Origin: JAPPHA01 sp963662815
Lineage (GTDB): Bacteria; Pseudomonadota; Alphaproteobacteria; Rhodobacterales; Rhodobacteraceae
Direction of reading: 5' to 3'
DNA length: 64,000 bases
Assembly (NCBI GenBank): GCA_963662815.2
Contig: CAXXWA010000010.1
Coordinates: 1-64,000, forward strand
Shown: positions 42,775-51,811 of the stretch, piece after piece
Layout: every line of letters begins with the position of its first letter
How positions within the stretch are numbered: the first letter of the stretch is position 1
Translations under genes and position numbers: made by a program
Notes under the pieces: generated by a model
The model's database searches: none
What the model saw: only the letters and a program-made list of their open reading frames with translations
What the model was told of the DNA's origin: nothing

Positions 42775-44567
42775 TGGATGGCACAAAGGTACGGGAAAAG
42801 ACTGTCGCAGAGCACATCGTCGACTTCCTCGAACGACGCGGGATTCGACATGTGTTCGGGCTTTGCGGACATACCAACATTGCGGTGCTGTCTGCGTTGG
42901 CCGATAGCCCCGTCGAATTCGTCACCGTTCGCCATGAACAAATTGCCAGTCATGCTGCCGATGCCTACGCGCGCGTGCAAGGGCGTGCATCCGTGGTCTT
43001 GTCGCATCTGTCACCGGGTTTGACTAACTGCGCCACCGGTGTAGCCAATGCCGCGCTCGACTGCATTCCGATGGTGGTAATCGCGGGTGACATACCGACG
43101 CACTACTATGGCAAACATCCTCATCAGGAGGTGAACCTTCACGCCGATGCCGCACAATGGGAAATCTACCGTCCATTCGTCAAACGGGCATGGCGGGTGG
43201 ACCGCGCGGATTTGATGGCAGAGATTCTCGAAAAGGGATTCCATCTTGCCGAGTCAGGGCAACCCGGGCCGGTGCTGATCAATGTGCCCATGGACATCTT
43301 TAGCCAGCGTATTTCCGCGGACAGCTTCAAACGGGTCGCCAAGAATACACGCGCGCTGAAGAAGCCTTCCATCGACAGTCTGGTCGCGCGGGAGATCGTG
43401 GAGAAGTTGGCGAGGGCGGAAAGGCCGGTCGCTTACGTGGGTGGCGGCATCCTCCTGGCTCAGGCTAGCGAAGAGTTGCGCGGATTTGTAGAGCATATGG
43501 GCCTGCCTGTCGCGCATTCGTTGATGGGGAAAGGCGCTCTCCGGGATGATCACCCGCTGGTAATGGGAATGACAGGCTTCTGGGGAACCGCTTTGGTCAA
43601 CCAGTCCTGTCTTGACGCCGATTACGTTTTCGCCTTGGGCACCCGTTTCAAGGAGGCAGACTGCTCCAGCTGGTATCCCGGATTCACTTTCGACATCGGT
43701 GGAAAAACGGATTCGACGAAGTTGATCCACATTGATATCGAACCCCAGGAAATAGGACGCAACTATCCGACCGAGGTCGGGGTCGTAGCGGACGCAAAAG
43801 CGGCACTGCGTGTTCTGACCAGGGTGGCAAAGGAGATGTATCCCAACGGAATCGACCGGGACGCCAAGGTTGCCGAGATTTCCGAGTTCCGTGCTGCATT
43901 CAAGGAAGACAACCGCGAGATGGCGGAAAGCAGCGCCTTTCCCATGATGCCCGAGCGCATCCTCGCAGATGCTCGAAAGGCGCTGCCAGAGGATGCCATC
44001 ATCACGACCGACGTTGGCTGGAACAAGAACGGCGTTGGTCAGCAATTCGATATTCTCTCTCCGGGCTCCATCCTTACGCCTGGCGGTTTCGCAACGATGG
44101 GATTTGGCCCGCCGGGCGCAATCGGCGCGAAGCTCGCCGTACCGGATCGCGTTGTAATCAGCTTGGTGGGGGATGGCGGCTTTGGGCAGAACCCTTCGAT
44201 GTTGGCCACTGCCGTCGAGCTCGACCTCGGGATTGTTTGGCTGGTCATGAACAACAATGCCTTCGGTACAATCGCCGGCCTGCAAAAGGCACATTACGGC
44301 TTGACCTACGGCACGACATTTCCCGGTCCGCCAGATGCGCCGACAAATGGACCAGGATATGCTGAAATAGCGCGAGCCTACGGGGCGCACGGTGTCCGCA
44401 TCAGCGCGGCGGACGAACTCTTTCCGGCGTTGAAGGACGCCATTGCTTCAGGCCGACCGACGGTTCTGGACGTCCCGATGATCAACAATCCGACTCCAAC
44501 GACCGGCCACTGGAACATCTTGGACATTTATTCGCCCGACAGGGATGCCAGCCATGTCGCAACTTGA
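42774..44567 (+). CDS. Thiamine-diphosphate-dependent enzyme (acetolactate synthase-like family)
   Basis: 597 residues with the three domains of the pyruvate-oxidase/AHAS family: PYR domain with the catalytic E55 in VRHEQIASHAADAYAR, a central FAD/ADP-like domain (YVGGGILLAQASEELR), and the PP domain with GDGGFGQNP (near residue 465) followed by MNNNAFGTI, the ThDP-Mg motif. Family members decarboxylate 2-oxo acids, condense aldehydes or, as IolD, open a cyclic dione. ATG 42774 shares its A with the ALDH stop, behind GGGAGG, so the two proteins are made together; the likely sequence is 2-oxo acid to aldehyde to acyl-CoA. It is not Xsc-like at the N terminus. Confidence 0.85.
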   Translation: MDGTKVREKTVAEHIVDFLERRGIRHVFGLCGHTNIAVLSALADSPVEFVTVRHEQIASHAADAYARVQGRASVVLSHLSPGLTNCATGVANAALDCIPMVVIAGDIPTHYYGKHPHQEVNLHADAAQWEIYRPFVKRAWRVDRADLMAEILEKGFHLAESGQPGPVLINVPMDIFSQRISADSFKRVAKNTRALKKPSIDSLVAREIVEKLARAERPVAYVGGGILLAQASEELRGFVEHMGLPVAHSLMGKGALRDDHPLVMGMTGFWGTALVNQSCLDADYVFALGTRFKEADCSSWYPGFTFDIGGKTDSTKLIHIDIEPQEIGRNYPTEVGVVADAKAALRVLTRVAKEMYPNGIDRDAKVAEISEFRAAFKEDNREMAESSAFPMMPERILADARKALPEDAIITTDVGWNKNGVGQQFDILSPGSILTPGGFATMGFGPPGAIGAKLAVPDRVVISLVGDGGFGQNPSMLATAVELDLGIVWLVMNNNAFGTIAGLQKAHYGLTYGTTFPGPPDAPTNGPGYAEIARAYGAHGVRISAADELFPALKDAIASGRPTVLDVPMINNPTPTTGHWNILDIYSPDRDASHVAT

Positions 44568-44628
44568 TAGGTGGATGCCAGCCAACTGGACCCGTTGTAG
44601 ATGTGCCTCTTGGTTTCCTGACATGTTG

Positions 44629-44778
44629 CATTGATGGGTACGGTGACTTCCGCTTGATTCGGACGCCCTCGGTCCAGAACTGCCAATTGACGGGCTTCGC
44701 GGAAGTGTTGCGTTGTTCCTGCCATGCGGCAACTTTGCTTGTCATGATTTCCCAGTCCGGGATCCGTTGGTTAGGCAC
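44629..44778 (-). pseudogene. IS630-family transposase C-terminal remnant
   Basis: About 50 codons read NQRIPDWEIMTSKVAAWQEQRN, then VNWQFWTEGVRIKRKSPYPSM, matching the end of IS630 transposases ('NRRIPD...V.AWE..RN....V.W.FTTEDARIKLKRLYP'). The rest of the gene is missing and several residues are degenerate. With the DUF4338 relic at 28.3-28.7 kb it brackets the catabolic island. Confidence 0.65.
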
Positions 44779-45070
44779 TTCCGAGACAATGCGCCGATCT
44801 TGATGTCGCCTTTAGGCCGACTGAACGCCGGCGCCGGAGCGGCTCGGCGACGCGGTGCGCCTGGTCGTGCATCTCTTTGGCTACCGGATAGGAAGGGCGA
44901 TCCGGATCCCGGCAACCAGGTCATGTGGCACGGCCTGACGCGGCTGATAAGCGCCGTGCTGAGTCACGAAATCGGCCATGAATCCGGGTTCCGGGCTAAT
45001 CGAGTCGGCAGCACCCACTGCGGAAACCGGAAAGAACCCGTTGCAATGCAGACTTGTGTACTTGATAGGG
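44779..45070. other. Decayed or noncoding stretch after the island
   Basis: No complete gene. A plus-strand frame here (GNQVMWHGLTRL region) vaguely recalls transposase C termini, but I could not support a family. Together with the IS630 relic it looks like degraded mobile DNA. Confidence 0.25.
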
Positions 45071-45952
45071 CTAAGCGTGAGGAAGACTTTCCCGGATGTC
45101 AGGGATGCCAGTCAGAAAGATCACCTCGTGTTTGTGATCCGAGTACGCGCAAACGATGTACTCGTTCCAATGGTTGGGGTTCGGGCCGTACTTCATCAGT
45201 TGGCCATACGCATCATCCCTCCAGTTAGGATCAGAGTTCTCCGCCATCCGCACGAGCTCGCGCCCCAGATAGTCCACAAATGCGCTTTCGGGATAGCGCC
45301 GGATTACGTAGGGCGTATTGAACACGATGTGCTGGCGGCACAATCGGTTGGGCGGCGGAAGCACGCGCACGAACCAGATCTGCCCCTTGAGGCCATTATA
45401 CCCGGCGGGAACAGCGCAGGAAATGATCTCCCGCGTGCCGACCTCTCGCAGCAGAACTCCCCCGTCATCTCTGCCGCAATGCACGAAAAAACCCATCCTC
45501 GACTGCTGCATGCGCTCAACGGTGTCCGCCAGCCAGGACGGGCACCCGATCCCGGGTGCGCTGCGCAGAATGCAAGTGCCGATGGTTTCTGAGCTGCTCC
45601 CGAACCGGACATCGAACATTGCCCACATGGTGAAGTAGCTTTTGGTCAACGGGCTCATTGGCGGTCCGCTCGGCCAATATTCGTCTTCGGCATCGCCCAC
45701 GATCCGGGCGAAATCCTTCGCTTCTCGCATTCCGGAAATGAATTCCGACAAGATAGAAGCGAAGTTCTGCCCCAATGCGTACTGGGCATAGCAAGGATCA
45801 CGATCCGAGGATGTTCGGGAAATCCGGCCGTCGCGACCGAGAAAGGCTTCAATTGCAATCTTCCGACCTTCCCGCCAGCTCGCCAGATCCACAACCCTCG
45901 ACTTGCTCGCCGAGATGATTTTCCTTGCGATTCTGTCAGCGACGGATCCCAT
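45071..45952 (-). CDS. Conserved protein of unknown function
   Basis: 293 residues from ATG 45952 (the frame is open 21 codons further). It appears to belong to a widespread uncharacterised bacterial family: I recall homologues sharing 'GSSSETIGTCIL', 'ERMQQSRMGFFVHCGRDDGGVLLRE', 'CAVPAGYNGLKGQIWFVRVLPPP' and 'HIVFNTPYVIRR'. No signal peptide or TM segment, so cytoplasmic. No catalytic motif is evident, though the Gly-Arg rich 'HCGRDDGG' turn is well conserved in the pattern. The upstream ATG 46015 adds residues without family resemblance. It sits between mobile-element debris and the tau genes and shows no operon partner. Confidence 0.72.
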   Translation of the reverse strand: MGSVADRIARKIISASKSRVVDLASWREGRKIAIEAFLGRDGRISRTSSDRDPCYAQYALGQNFASILSEFISGMREAKDFARIVGDAEDEYWPSGPPMSPLTKSYFTMWAMFDVRFGSSSETIGTCILRSAPGIGCPSWLADTVERMQQSRMGFFVHCGRDDGGVLLREVGTREIISCAVPAGYNGLKGQIWFVRVLPPPNRLCRQHIVFNTPYVIRRYPESAFVDYLGRELVRMAENSDPNWRDDAYGQLMKYGPNPNHWNEYIVCAYSDHKHEVIFLTGIPDIRESLPHA

Positions 45953-46237
45953 GGCGTACACTCCGCGGTTTTGGCTGGGCCGTGTCCACTTGTGCGCACA
46001 AGAACCTGGCAGCAACGCGGAACTCGCGCGTTCATTGCAGGCTCGGACAATGGAAGCCGGACAGATCGGGACAATTCGATTGAGACAAAATTTCCTGCAT
46101 CGTCAAGTCTGGCGACCGCAAGACTCTTCCGCGTTGTTCGACGCATGGCCGATCGGAAGACCGTCCACGAGGTCGCGGCGAGAGCGGACGTGCGCCATCG
46201 CGGATTCAGGGCAGGATGTCTTGCGAGGGCAGCAAGA
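45953..46237. other. Intergenic gap, nothing recognised
   Basis: About 285 bases between the unknown-function gene and the corrected end of tauC. No hairpin terminator or coding frame stands out. Confidence 0.25.
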
Positions 46238-47507
46238 TCAGGATCGACCCTTCCAAGGCACGAGAACGCGTTCCATGGCGCGCATCAGGATGTCGATGCC
46301 ATAGCCGATAATGCCGATGAGCACGATTCCCATGATCACGATGTCGGTCAGCTGAAACTTCGATGCCGCCACGATCATCTGCCCGGCGCCCTTTTCCGCG
46401 GCGACGAGTTCGGCAGCAACGACGGTGCCCCAGCACACTCCCATCGCGACCCGCGCGCCGGTGAAGATCTCCCGGGAGCGAGTTCGGCACGATCACGTGG
46501 CGCATGATCTGCCAGCGGGACGCGCCAAGGGAATACGCAGCGTGGATTTTCGAGATGTTCACGCCCGAAACGCCCGCCCGCGCCGCGATTGTCATGATCC
46601 AGAGGGCGGCGAGAAACAGGAGAACGATCTTGCCGGTCTCGTCGATGCCGAACCAGATGATCACGAGCGGAATGAGCGCAAGCGGCGGAACCGGCCGCAT
46701 GAACTCGACTATCGGGTCGAACCAGCCCCGGAACCAGTTCGAAAGGCCCATCGCATATCCGAGCGGGATGCCGACAAGAGAGCCGAGCAGAAAGCCGGCG
46801 ACCACGCGCAGGAGCGACCAGCCTAGGTGCTCGACGAGAGTGAAGTTGCGATAGCCTTCGCTGGCGATTTCGACGAGGCGGTTCCAGACTTCCTCCGGCG
46901 GAGGCAGCCATATCTTCTCCATTTGCCAGCCCTTCGTCGGCTCGAAACTGAGCGTGCCCTTCGGCGTCATCGAGACGTTCCCGTCGTCAACCTCGACAGT
47001 CAGCCCCGGAGAGATCGGCTGGCCGTTGACAGCAACGACCCGGAAGCCTTCATCGTCGGACCCTTCGTCATTCCGCGACGTTCTTATGAGCCCGCTTCGC
47101 CAGGCCTGAACCGTCGCCGAGTCATTCCTGGCAAACCCCGCATCGTCGCCGGCAAGCTCGGGGGCGGCTACCTTTTCCCCGACCCGGTGGACGAGAACGC
47201 GAACCGTCGCATCATCGGTTTCGCCGTCGGCATTCTCGGCCGTGTATTCGAAGGACGTCTCTCCGATGAACGGCCCCGGGACATGAATCGGGGTGATGCT
47301 CGATCCCGTAAAGGCCCCCCAAATCAGGAAGATTCCGACTACGGAAATGACCGTGGCCGCACGGTCGGGCTTCACCGTGCTTTCGTCTCCGAACGTCACC
47401 GTCTTCAGCGACGTGAAGTCCTTACGGGACGACATGAACCTCGAAACGAGGCGCACAACCAGGAACGCTGCGGCGAACCCGACGACATAGATGGCGGCAA
47501 TGATCAT
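46238..47507 (-). pseudogene. tauC: Taurine-type ABC permease with periplasmic insert, frameshifted
   Basis: The frame from 47507 encodes a TauC/SsuC-type permease, but one extra G in the GGG at 46471-46473 shifts it after residue 345. Removing that base joins VIVPNSLP to EIFTGARVAMGVCWGTV and gives a normal C terminus ending at 46238 (VLVPWKGRS; 422 residues). The BPD permease core (about 205-420) has the EAA loop AAYSLGASRWQIMRHVI. Unusually, residues about 75-195 between the first two helices form a beta-rich, cadherin/Ig-like periplasmic segment (FEYTAENADGETDDATVRVLV, GTLSFEPTKG). Its ATG overlaps the tauB stop (ATGA). Either an inactivating mutation or a homopolymer error. Confidence 0.82.
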
Positions 47508-48310
47508 CCCGCAGCCTCCTTCCGGCCCATGATTTCCTCTTCCATGTCCCAGATCATCGACAGTATCTCTTCCCGGGTTTCCCCGTAGCCATCGATCTTC
47601 TTGACCTCGCGGAGATCGGCTCCCACTCCCTTTTCCGCGAACGGCAGCCGGTATTCCCTGTGAATTCGTCCGGGCCTCGGCGCCATGACGAGAAGCCGCT
47701 CCCCGAGCAGGAGCGCTTCCTCGACCGAATGCGTGATGAGGATGATCGTCTTGCCGGTTTCCTTCCAGATCTTCAGAACCAGCCCCTGCATCTTCTCGCG
47801 CGTCAGCGCGTCAAGCGCCCCGAGCGGCTCGTCCATCAGGATGACATCGGGTTCGTTCGCCAGGCACCTCGCGAGCGCGACGCGCTGCTGCATGCCGCCC
47901 GACAGTTCGTAGACCGCCTTTTCCTTGAAGTCCTGAAGCCCGACGGTCTCGAGAAGATGATCGACGATCGCGTTTCGCTCCGCCTTCGGCATGCGCTTCA
48001 TGTTCGGGCCGAACGCGACGTTCTCGCTGACATTCATCCATTCGAACAGGGCGCCCTGCTGAAAGACCATGCCGCGCTCCGAACCGGGGCCGGCCACCTG
48101 CTCGCCGTTGAGTTCCACCCTGCCCTCGGTCGGCGCCAGAAACCCGGCCACGATGTTGAGGAGCGTCGTCTTTCCGCAGCCCGACGGACCGAGGACCGAG
48201 ACGATTTCGCCGCTCTTGATAAGGAGGCTGACGTCCTGGAGCGCCTGTACATGGCTGCCGTTCGCGAGTTCGAACCGCATGGAGACGTTGTCGATGTTGA
48301 GACCGTTCAT
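47504..48310 (-). CDS. tauB: Taurine/aliphatic sulfonate-type ABC transporter ATP-binding protein
   Basis: 268 residues. Walker A GPSGCGKTT, Q-loop VFQQGALFEWMNV, signature LSGGMQQRVALARCLA, Walker B VILMDEPLGALD and the switch HSV of ITHSVEEALLLGERLLVM are all intact, in the nitrate/sulfonate/taurine (NitT/TauT) subfamily. It energises the TauC permease next to it. ATG 48310 gives the MNGLNIDNVSMRF start. Its stop overlaps the tauC start. No TauD or sulfonate monooxygenase gene is nearby, so the actual substrate could be taurine or another small NitT/TauT ligand. Confidence 0.92.
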   Translation of the reverse strand: MNGLNIDNVSMRFELANGSHVQALQDVSLLIKSGEIVSVLGPSGCGKTTLLNIVAGFLAPTEGRVELNGEQVAGPGSERGMVFQQGALFEWMNVSENVAFGPNMKRMPKAERNAIVDHLLETVGLQDFKEKAVYELSGGMQQRVALARCLANEPDVILMDEPLGALDALTREKMQGLVLKIWKETGKTIILITHSVEEALLLGERLLVMAPRPGRIHREYRLPFAEKGVGADLREVKKIDGYGETREEILSMIWDMEEEIMGRKEAAG

Positions 48311-48373
48311 TGCCAGGCTTCCCGAAGCGTCGTGGTCGCCGCAGCGGATATTCCGCTGCGGCATTTTCCTGAT

Positions 48374-49411
48374 CTATTGCGTTGCGGCAAGCGGGCCGGA
48401 ATTGACCGCGCCCTCGTAGGTTTCCCGCGCAGAGGGGATGTTCCCGGTCGAGACGAAGAAGTCTGCAACCTCCTTCAGGAAGGCCTGCGTTCCGCCGCCG
48501 AGCCATTTCTTGGAGAGCTGCTCTTCCACTGACGGGAATTCGAACGTCGCAAGGGTCGCTGCCGAGGATTCCTCGTCGTTGCCCGCGTCCACGGCGATCA
48601 CGGGAAGCATTTCCGCAGTGTTTTCGCCGGACTTCCACATCGCGTTCATTTCGGCCGTGACCGCGACGAACTTCGAGATCAGTTCCGGGTTTTCCTCGAC
48701 GAATTCAGCCGGAGCCGACGTCACGTCGAAGACGTGAATTCCGAGTTCTTCCTTTTCGGCACCCGTCAAAAGGACGTTGCCGTGCTCCAGCATGCGCCTC
48801 AGGGCGCCGCCCCAGCCGCAGGCCATGTCGAGAGACCCCTGCGCAAGCGCTGCGGCGCTGTCCGCGGGTGCCATGTCGACGACTTCGAGCGACGCGACTT
48901 CAATGCCGAAATGTTCCATCTGTTTCAGGAAACCGTAGTGCGCCGCTGTTCCGATCGGAACGCCAACTTTCTTTCCGGCAAGCTCGTCCACGTTCTCCTT
49001 GTCGATTTCATGACCGGTGGCGATGACGCAGTTGTCATTGTCCGAGTAGGATACCGCGACGTCGACGATCTGAAGATCCTGCCCAGCAGAGGTCGCGACA
49101 ACGAACGGCGGCACGCCCTGGCTGACGGCAATATGGACGTCGCCCGACGCCATGGCCGCCGACATCGCGGTGCCCGTATCGAACGCACGCCAGTTCACCG
49201 TGACGCCGAGCGCCTCGTCATACATGCCCTTCACCTTCGCGTACTGGAACGGCATCGGCCATTCGAGAAAGAACGCGACGGTGATTTCATCGAGATGCCC
49301 GGACGCCGACGCCGGTGCGGCGCCCGCCGTCGCGACGACCGCCAGCGAACCTGCGGCGATCATGCGCCGGACGGAGCCGAACCCCGTCGTTCGAGAATTG
49401 ACTGTTTGCAT
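48374..49411 (-). CDS. tauA: Taurine-type ABC transporter substrate-binding protein
   Basis: 345 residues with a cleavable signal peptide (about 1-37, AGSLAVVATAGAAPASASG) and the periplasmic NitT/TauT binding fold: ITVAFFLEWPMPFQYAKVKGMYDE, IAVSQGVPPFVVATSAGQDL, GKKVGVPIGTAAHYGFLKQM and DMACGWGGALRRML are as in TauA. First gene of a tauABC operon, with AGGAG ahead of the ATG. An inverted repeat (GTGGTCT...AGACCAC, 49565-49599) upstream may be its operator. Confidence 0.9.
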   Translation of the reverse strand: MQTVNSRTTGFGSVRRMIAAGSLAVVATAGAAPASASGHLDEITVAFFLEWPMPFQYAKVKGMYDEALGVTVNWRAFDTGTAMSAAMASGDVHIAVSQGVPPFVVATSAGQDLQIVDVAVSYSDNDNCVIATGHEIDKENVDELAGKKVGVPIGTAAHYGFLKQMEHFGIEVASLEVVDMAPADSAAALAQGSLDMACGWGGALRRMLEHGNVLLTGAEKEELGIHVFDVTSAPAEFVEENPELISKFVAVTAEMNAMWKSGENTAEMLPVIAVDAGNDEESSAATLATFEFPSVEEQLSKKWLGGGTQAFLKEVADFFVSTGNIPSARETYEGAVNSGPLAATQ

Positions 49412-49564
49412 TTGACTCTCCTGTAGTTTTGGACTCGTTCCTTCGCGTGCAGTGGCAAAATGTCAGTTGCCAACGGTGCGCAGCAAAGTACCCAGACTAA
49501 AGCGGCCGTCGCCGATTCCCTGCGCCGACCGCCGCGCGCCGAACATTATCTTCTGAATCGTTCA

Positions 49565-49599
49565 GTGGTCTTTCCAGACACGAAAATCAAGCAGACCAC
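49565..49599. promoter_or_regulatory. Interrupted inverted repeat upstream of tauA
   Basis: GTGGTCT (49565-49571) and AGACCAC (49593-49599) form a dyad about 155 bases before the tauA start, with further TGGTC/GACCA half-sites nearby (about 49601-49607 and 49633-49638). It may bind a regulator of the tau genes. The distance from the start is long, so this is tentative. Confidence 0.3.
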
Positions 49600-49648
49600 C
49601 CGACCACGAACTATTCTGCCGCGTCGATCACTGACCATCAATCGGTCC

Positions 49649-49670
49649 CGGCCGGTCTTCCTGCCGGCCG
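49649..49670 (-). terminator. Hairpin downstream of the MoxR/BatA-like operon
   Basis: CGGCCGG (49649-49655) pairs with CCGGCCG (49664-49670) across an 8-nt loop, about 50 bases past the last gene of the minus-strand operon. No T run follows, so termination efficiency is unclear. Confidence 0.4.
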
Positions 49671-49721
49671 CGCACCGGTCTCAAGTCCGGCCTGCCGCGC
49701 GCGCCGCGCTCCGCTGCGGAC

Positions 49722-51803
49722 TCAGCGCCCCTCTAGGCGCCACGCGGACATGGTCAGCGCGGCAGAAACGACCAGCACAATCCAGGCGGGCGCCAGCGGT
49801 TGACGCCGGACATCGGTAGTCACGTAGGCATCGCGGGGCGTGACGCCGATCCAGCCCCGGCCATGCGCCACGCGACCAGGTCTCGCGGTGCGGACGCGCG
49901 GCACGCCGTCGACGTGCACGCGGCCGACGCTGCCGCCAGTCGCCCGGGCAAGCGGTGCGAGAGTGTCTGCCCGTGTCAGCGTTTCTTCGAACTCCCTGGG
50001 CGCCGCCGTGCCGAGAACGACCAGCTCGGTCAACTCGTCCTCGCGAACGCGGTGGACTCCGCTCTCGTCGCCCGCGAATTCCGCACTCCAGCGACCCGGC
50101 GCAACCTCCGTCATCGCAAGTTCGAACGTGGAACCGTCCGGCGTATTCACCTCGAGCACGGGCTCCCGGTCGATCATGGACCTTCTTTCCACCAGAATCC
50201 GCTCGCCCACGGCGGTGGCGGCCAGCCTCTCCTCGTCCAGATCCGGCTCCTTCATCAACCAGTGCGCGAGTCGGCGCAACAGCTCGAGTTGAGGCCCGCC
50301 GCCATCGTAGCCGCGCGTCCAGAGCCAGGCCTGATCGGACAGCAGCATGGCGATGCGCCCGTCACCAACCCTGTCGAGAACGAGAAGCGGAAGGCCTTCG
50401 GGGCCTGACATGACCGTGTGCCCGCGTTCGGGGACCGCTTCCACGAGCCTGTACCAGCGCCCCCATCCGGGCATCGGCACTCCGTCCCCCCGTGCCGGCG
50501 ACAGGGCGTCGAGTTCTTCCGTCACCGGATGGCGGTGACCGTGCGGCGTAATTCCCGGACGGTAGGCTTCCTCGAGGACAAGAGCAGTGGGTCGGGCTGG
50601 CAGAACCGCGGACAGCGCCGTCCTGTAGAGGCTTTGCGCGCCGGCAAGTTCCGGGCCGGATGCCACCAGCACCGCTCCGCCGTCGCGAACGTATCTGGCG
50701 ACGTTCTCGATGTATATGCCGGGCAGAATTCCCAGAAACTTGTAGCGGTCGAAGATGATAAGGTCGAAGTCGTCGATCCTTTCGAGAAACAGTTCGCGGG
50801 TCGGGAATTCGATCAGCGCGATTTCCCTTTCCGGAACCCCGTCGCTCTTCGAAGGAGGACGCAGAATCGTGAAGTGCACGAGGTCGACGGCGCTGTCCGA
50901 CTTGAGGAGATTGCGCCAGGTCCGCTCGCCCGCGTACGGCAGACCCGACACCAGCAGAACCCTGAGACGGTCGCGGACGCCGTTGACGGCAACGACCACT
51001 TCGTTGTTGCGGCCGGTCAGTTCGCCCGCCTCACCGGAAACCTGGAGCCGGAAGACGTTGAGCCCGCCCCGGGTCAGCGTCACCGGCAACTCGAACTCCC
51101 GGCCTACGTCGACGCGCGCAACCAGCGGCCTGTTACCGTTCAGTGAGACGCGCACCATCGCCGTCGCCGGGATGCCTTCGGGAACGGTGCCGCGGTCCTC
51201 GATGCGAAATCTCAGCGAGAACTCCTCGTCGACGATCGCGTAGGCGGGCGCCGACTTCACCTCTATCCTCCGGTCCCAGTCCGTCGGGCGCCCCGTGAGA
51301 AGGACATGGACAGGGCCGGGAAAGTCCTCGAGCGCGCCGACATCGTGCAGCACGCCGTCGGTCACGATCACGGCGCCCGCTATCCGGTTCGGCGCGACAT
51401 CGGCGGATGCGGACGCGAGTTCGCTCAGGACCATCGAACCGCTGGCATCGTCCGCGGGATCGTTCAGAACCTCGACCGTCACCTGCTCGAACCCGCCGAG
51501 CGCCTTCAGGTCTTCCGCAAGCCTGCCCGCAGCGGCGGCAACCTGCTCCGGCCGTCCCGAGATCCCCTGGCTTTCGGTTCGGTCAAGGACCACGAAAACG
51601 GCGTCTGAGAGCCTCTCCCGGTTTTCGCGCCGAATCGCGGGATCGAGGAGGGCGATCACGAGTGCGGCCGCCGCGAGCGCGCGCAGCCACCACCCAGCCA
51701 GCCTCCGCCACAAAGCGAGCGCGACAAACGCGGTCGCCGTCGCCGCAAGGACGGCAACGAGCGGCAACGGCAGGAGCGGCGTCAGCGCAAGACTGGTCTC
51801 CAT
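49722..51803 (-). CDS. Membrane protein with glutamine-amidotransferase-like domain, VWA operon
   Basis: 693 residues from ATG 51803. Two N-terminal TM helices (about 10-28 and 38-56) and one C-terminal helix (AWIVLVVSAALTMSAWRL) bracket a large extracytoplasmic region. Residues around 290-480 (LRVLLVSGLPYAGERTWRNLL, FDLIIFDRYKFLG, YVRDGGAVLVASGPE) resemble the type 1 amidotransferase-like domain found in BatA-type membrane proteins, without a clear catalytic Cys. It ends the operon MoxR-DUF58-DUF4159-this gene, where partners are expected to form an envelope-associated complex. Function unknown; a Gly-rich segment (TGGSVGRVHVDG) follows near the C terminus. Confidence 0.8.
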   Translation of the reverse strand: METSLALTPLLPLPLVAVLAATATAFVALALWRRLAGWWLRALAAAALVIALLDPAIRRENRERLSDAVFVVLDRTESQGISGRPEQVAAAAGRLAEDLKALGGFEQVTVEVLNDPADDASGSMVLSELASASADVAPNRIAGAVIVTDGVLHDVGALEDFPGPVHVLLTGRPTDWDRRIEVKSAPAYAIVDEEFSLRFRIEDRGTVPEGIPATAMVRVSLNGNRPLVARVDVGREFELPVTLTRGGLNVFRLQVSGEAGELTGRNNEVVVAVNGVRDRLRVLLVSGLPYAGERTWRNLLKSDSAVDLVHFTILRPPSKSDGVPEREIALIEFPTRELFLERIDDFDLIIFDRYKFLGILPGIYIENVARYVRDGGAVLVASGPELAGAQSLYRTALSAVLPARPTALVLEEAYRPGITPHGHRHPVTEELDALSPARGDGVPMPGWGRWYRLVEAVPERGHTVMSGPEGLPLLVLDRVGDGRIAMLLSDQAWLWTRGYDGGGPQLELLRRLAHWLMKEPDLDEERLAATAVGERILVERRSMIDREPVLEVNTPDGSTFELAMTEVAPGRWSAEFAGDESGVHRVREDELTELVVLGTAAPREFEETLTRADTLAPLARATGGSVGRVHVDGVPRVRTARPGRVAHGRGWIGVTPRDAYVTTDVRRQPLAPAWIVLVVSAALTMSAWRLEGR

Positions 51804-51811
51804 GACGCGAC

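Noticed and set aside
42774..44567. Assignment as sulfoacetaldehyde acetyltransferase (Xsc)
   Set aside because: The neighbouring SauS-like gene invites it, but the N-terminal motifs differ from Xsc and match the general acetolactate-synthase-like group.
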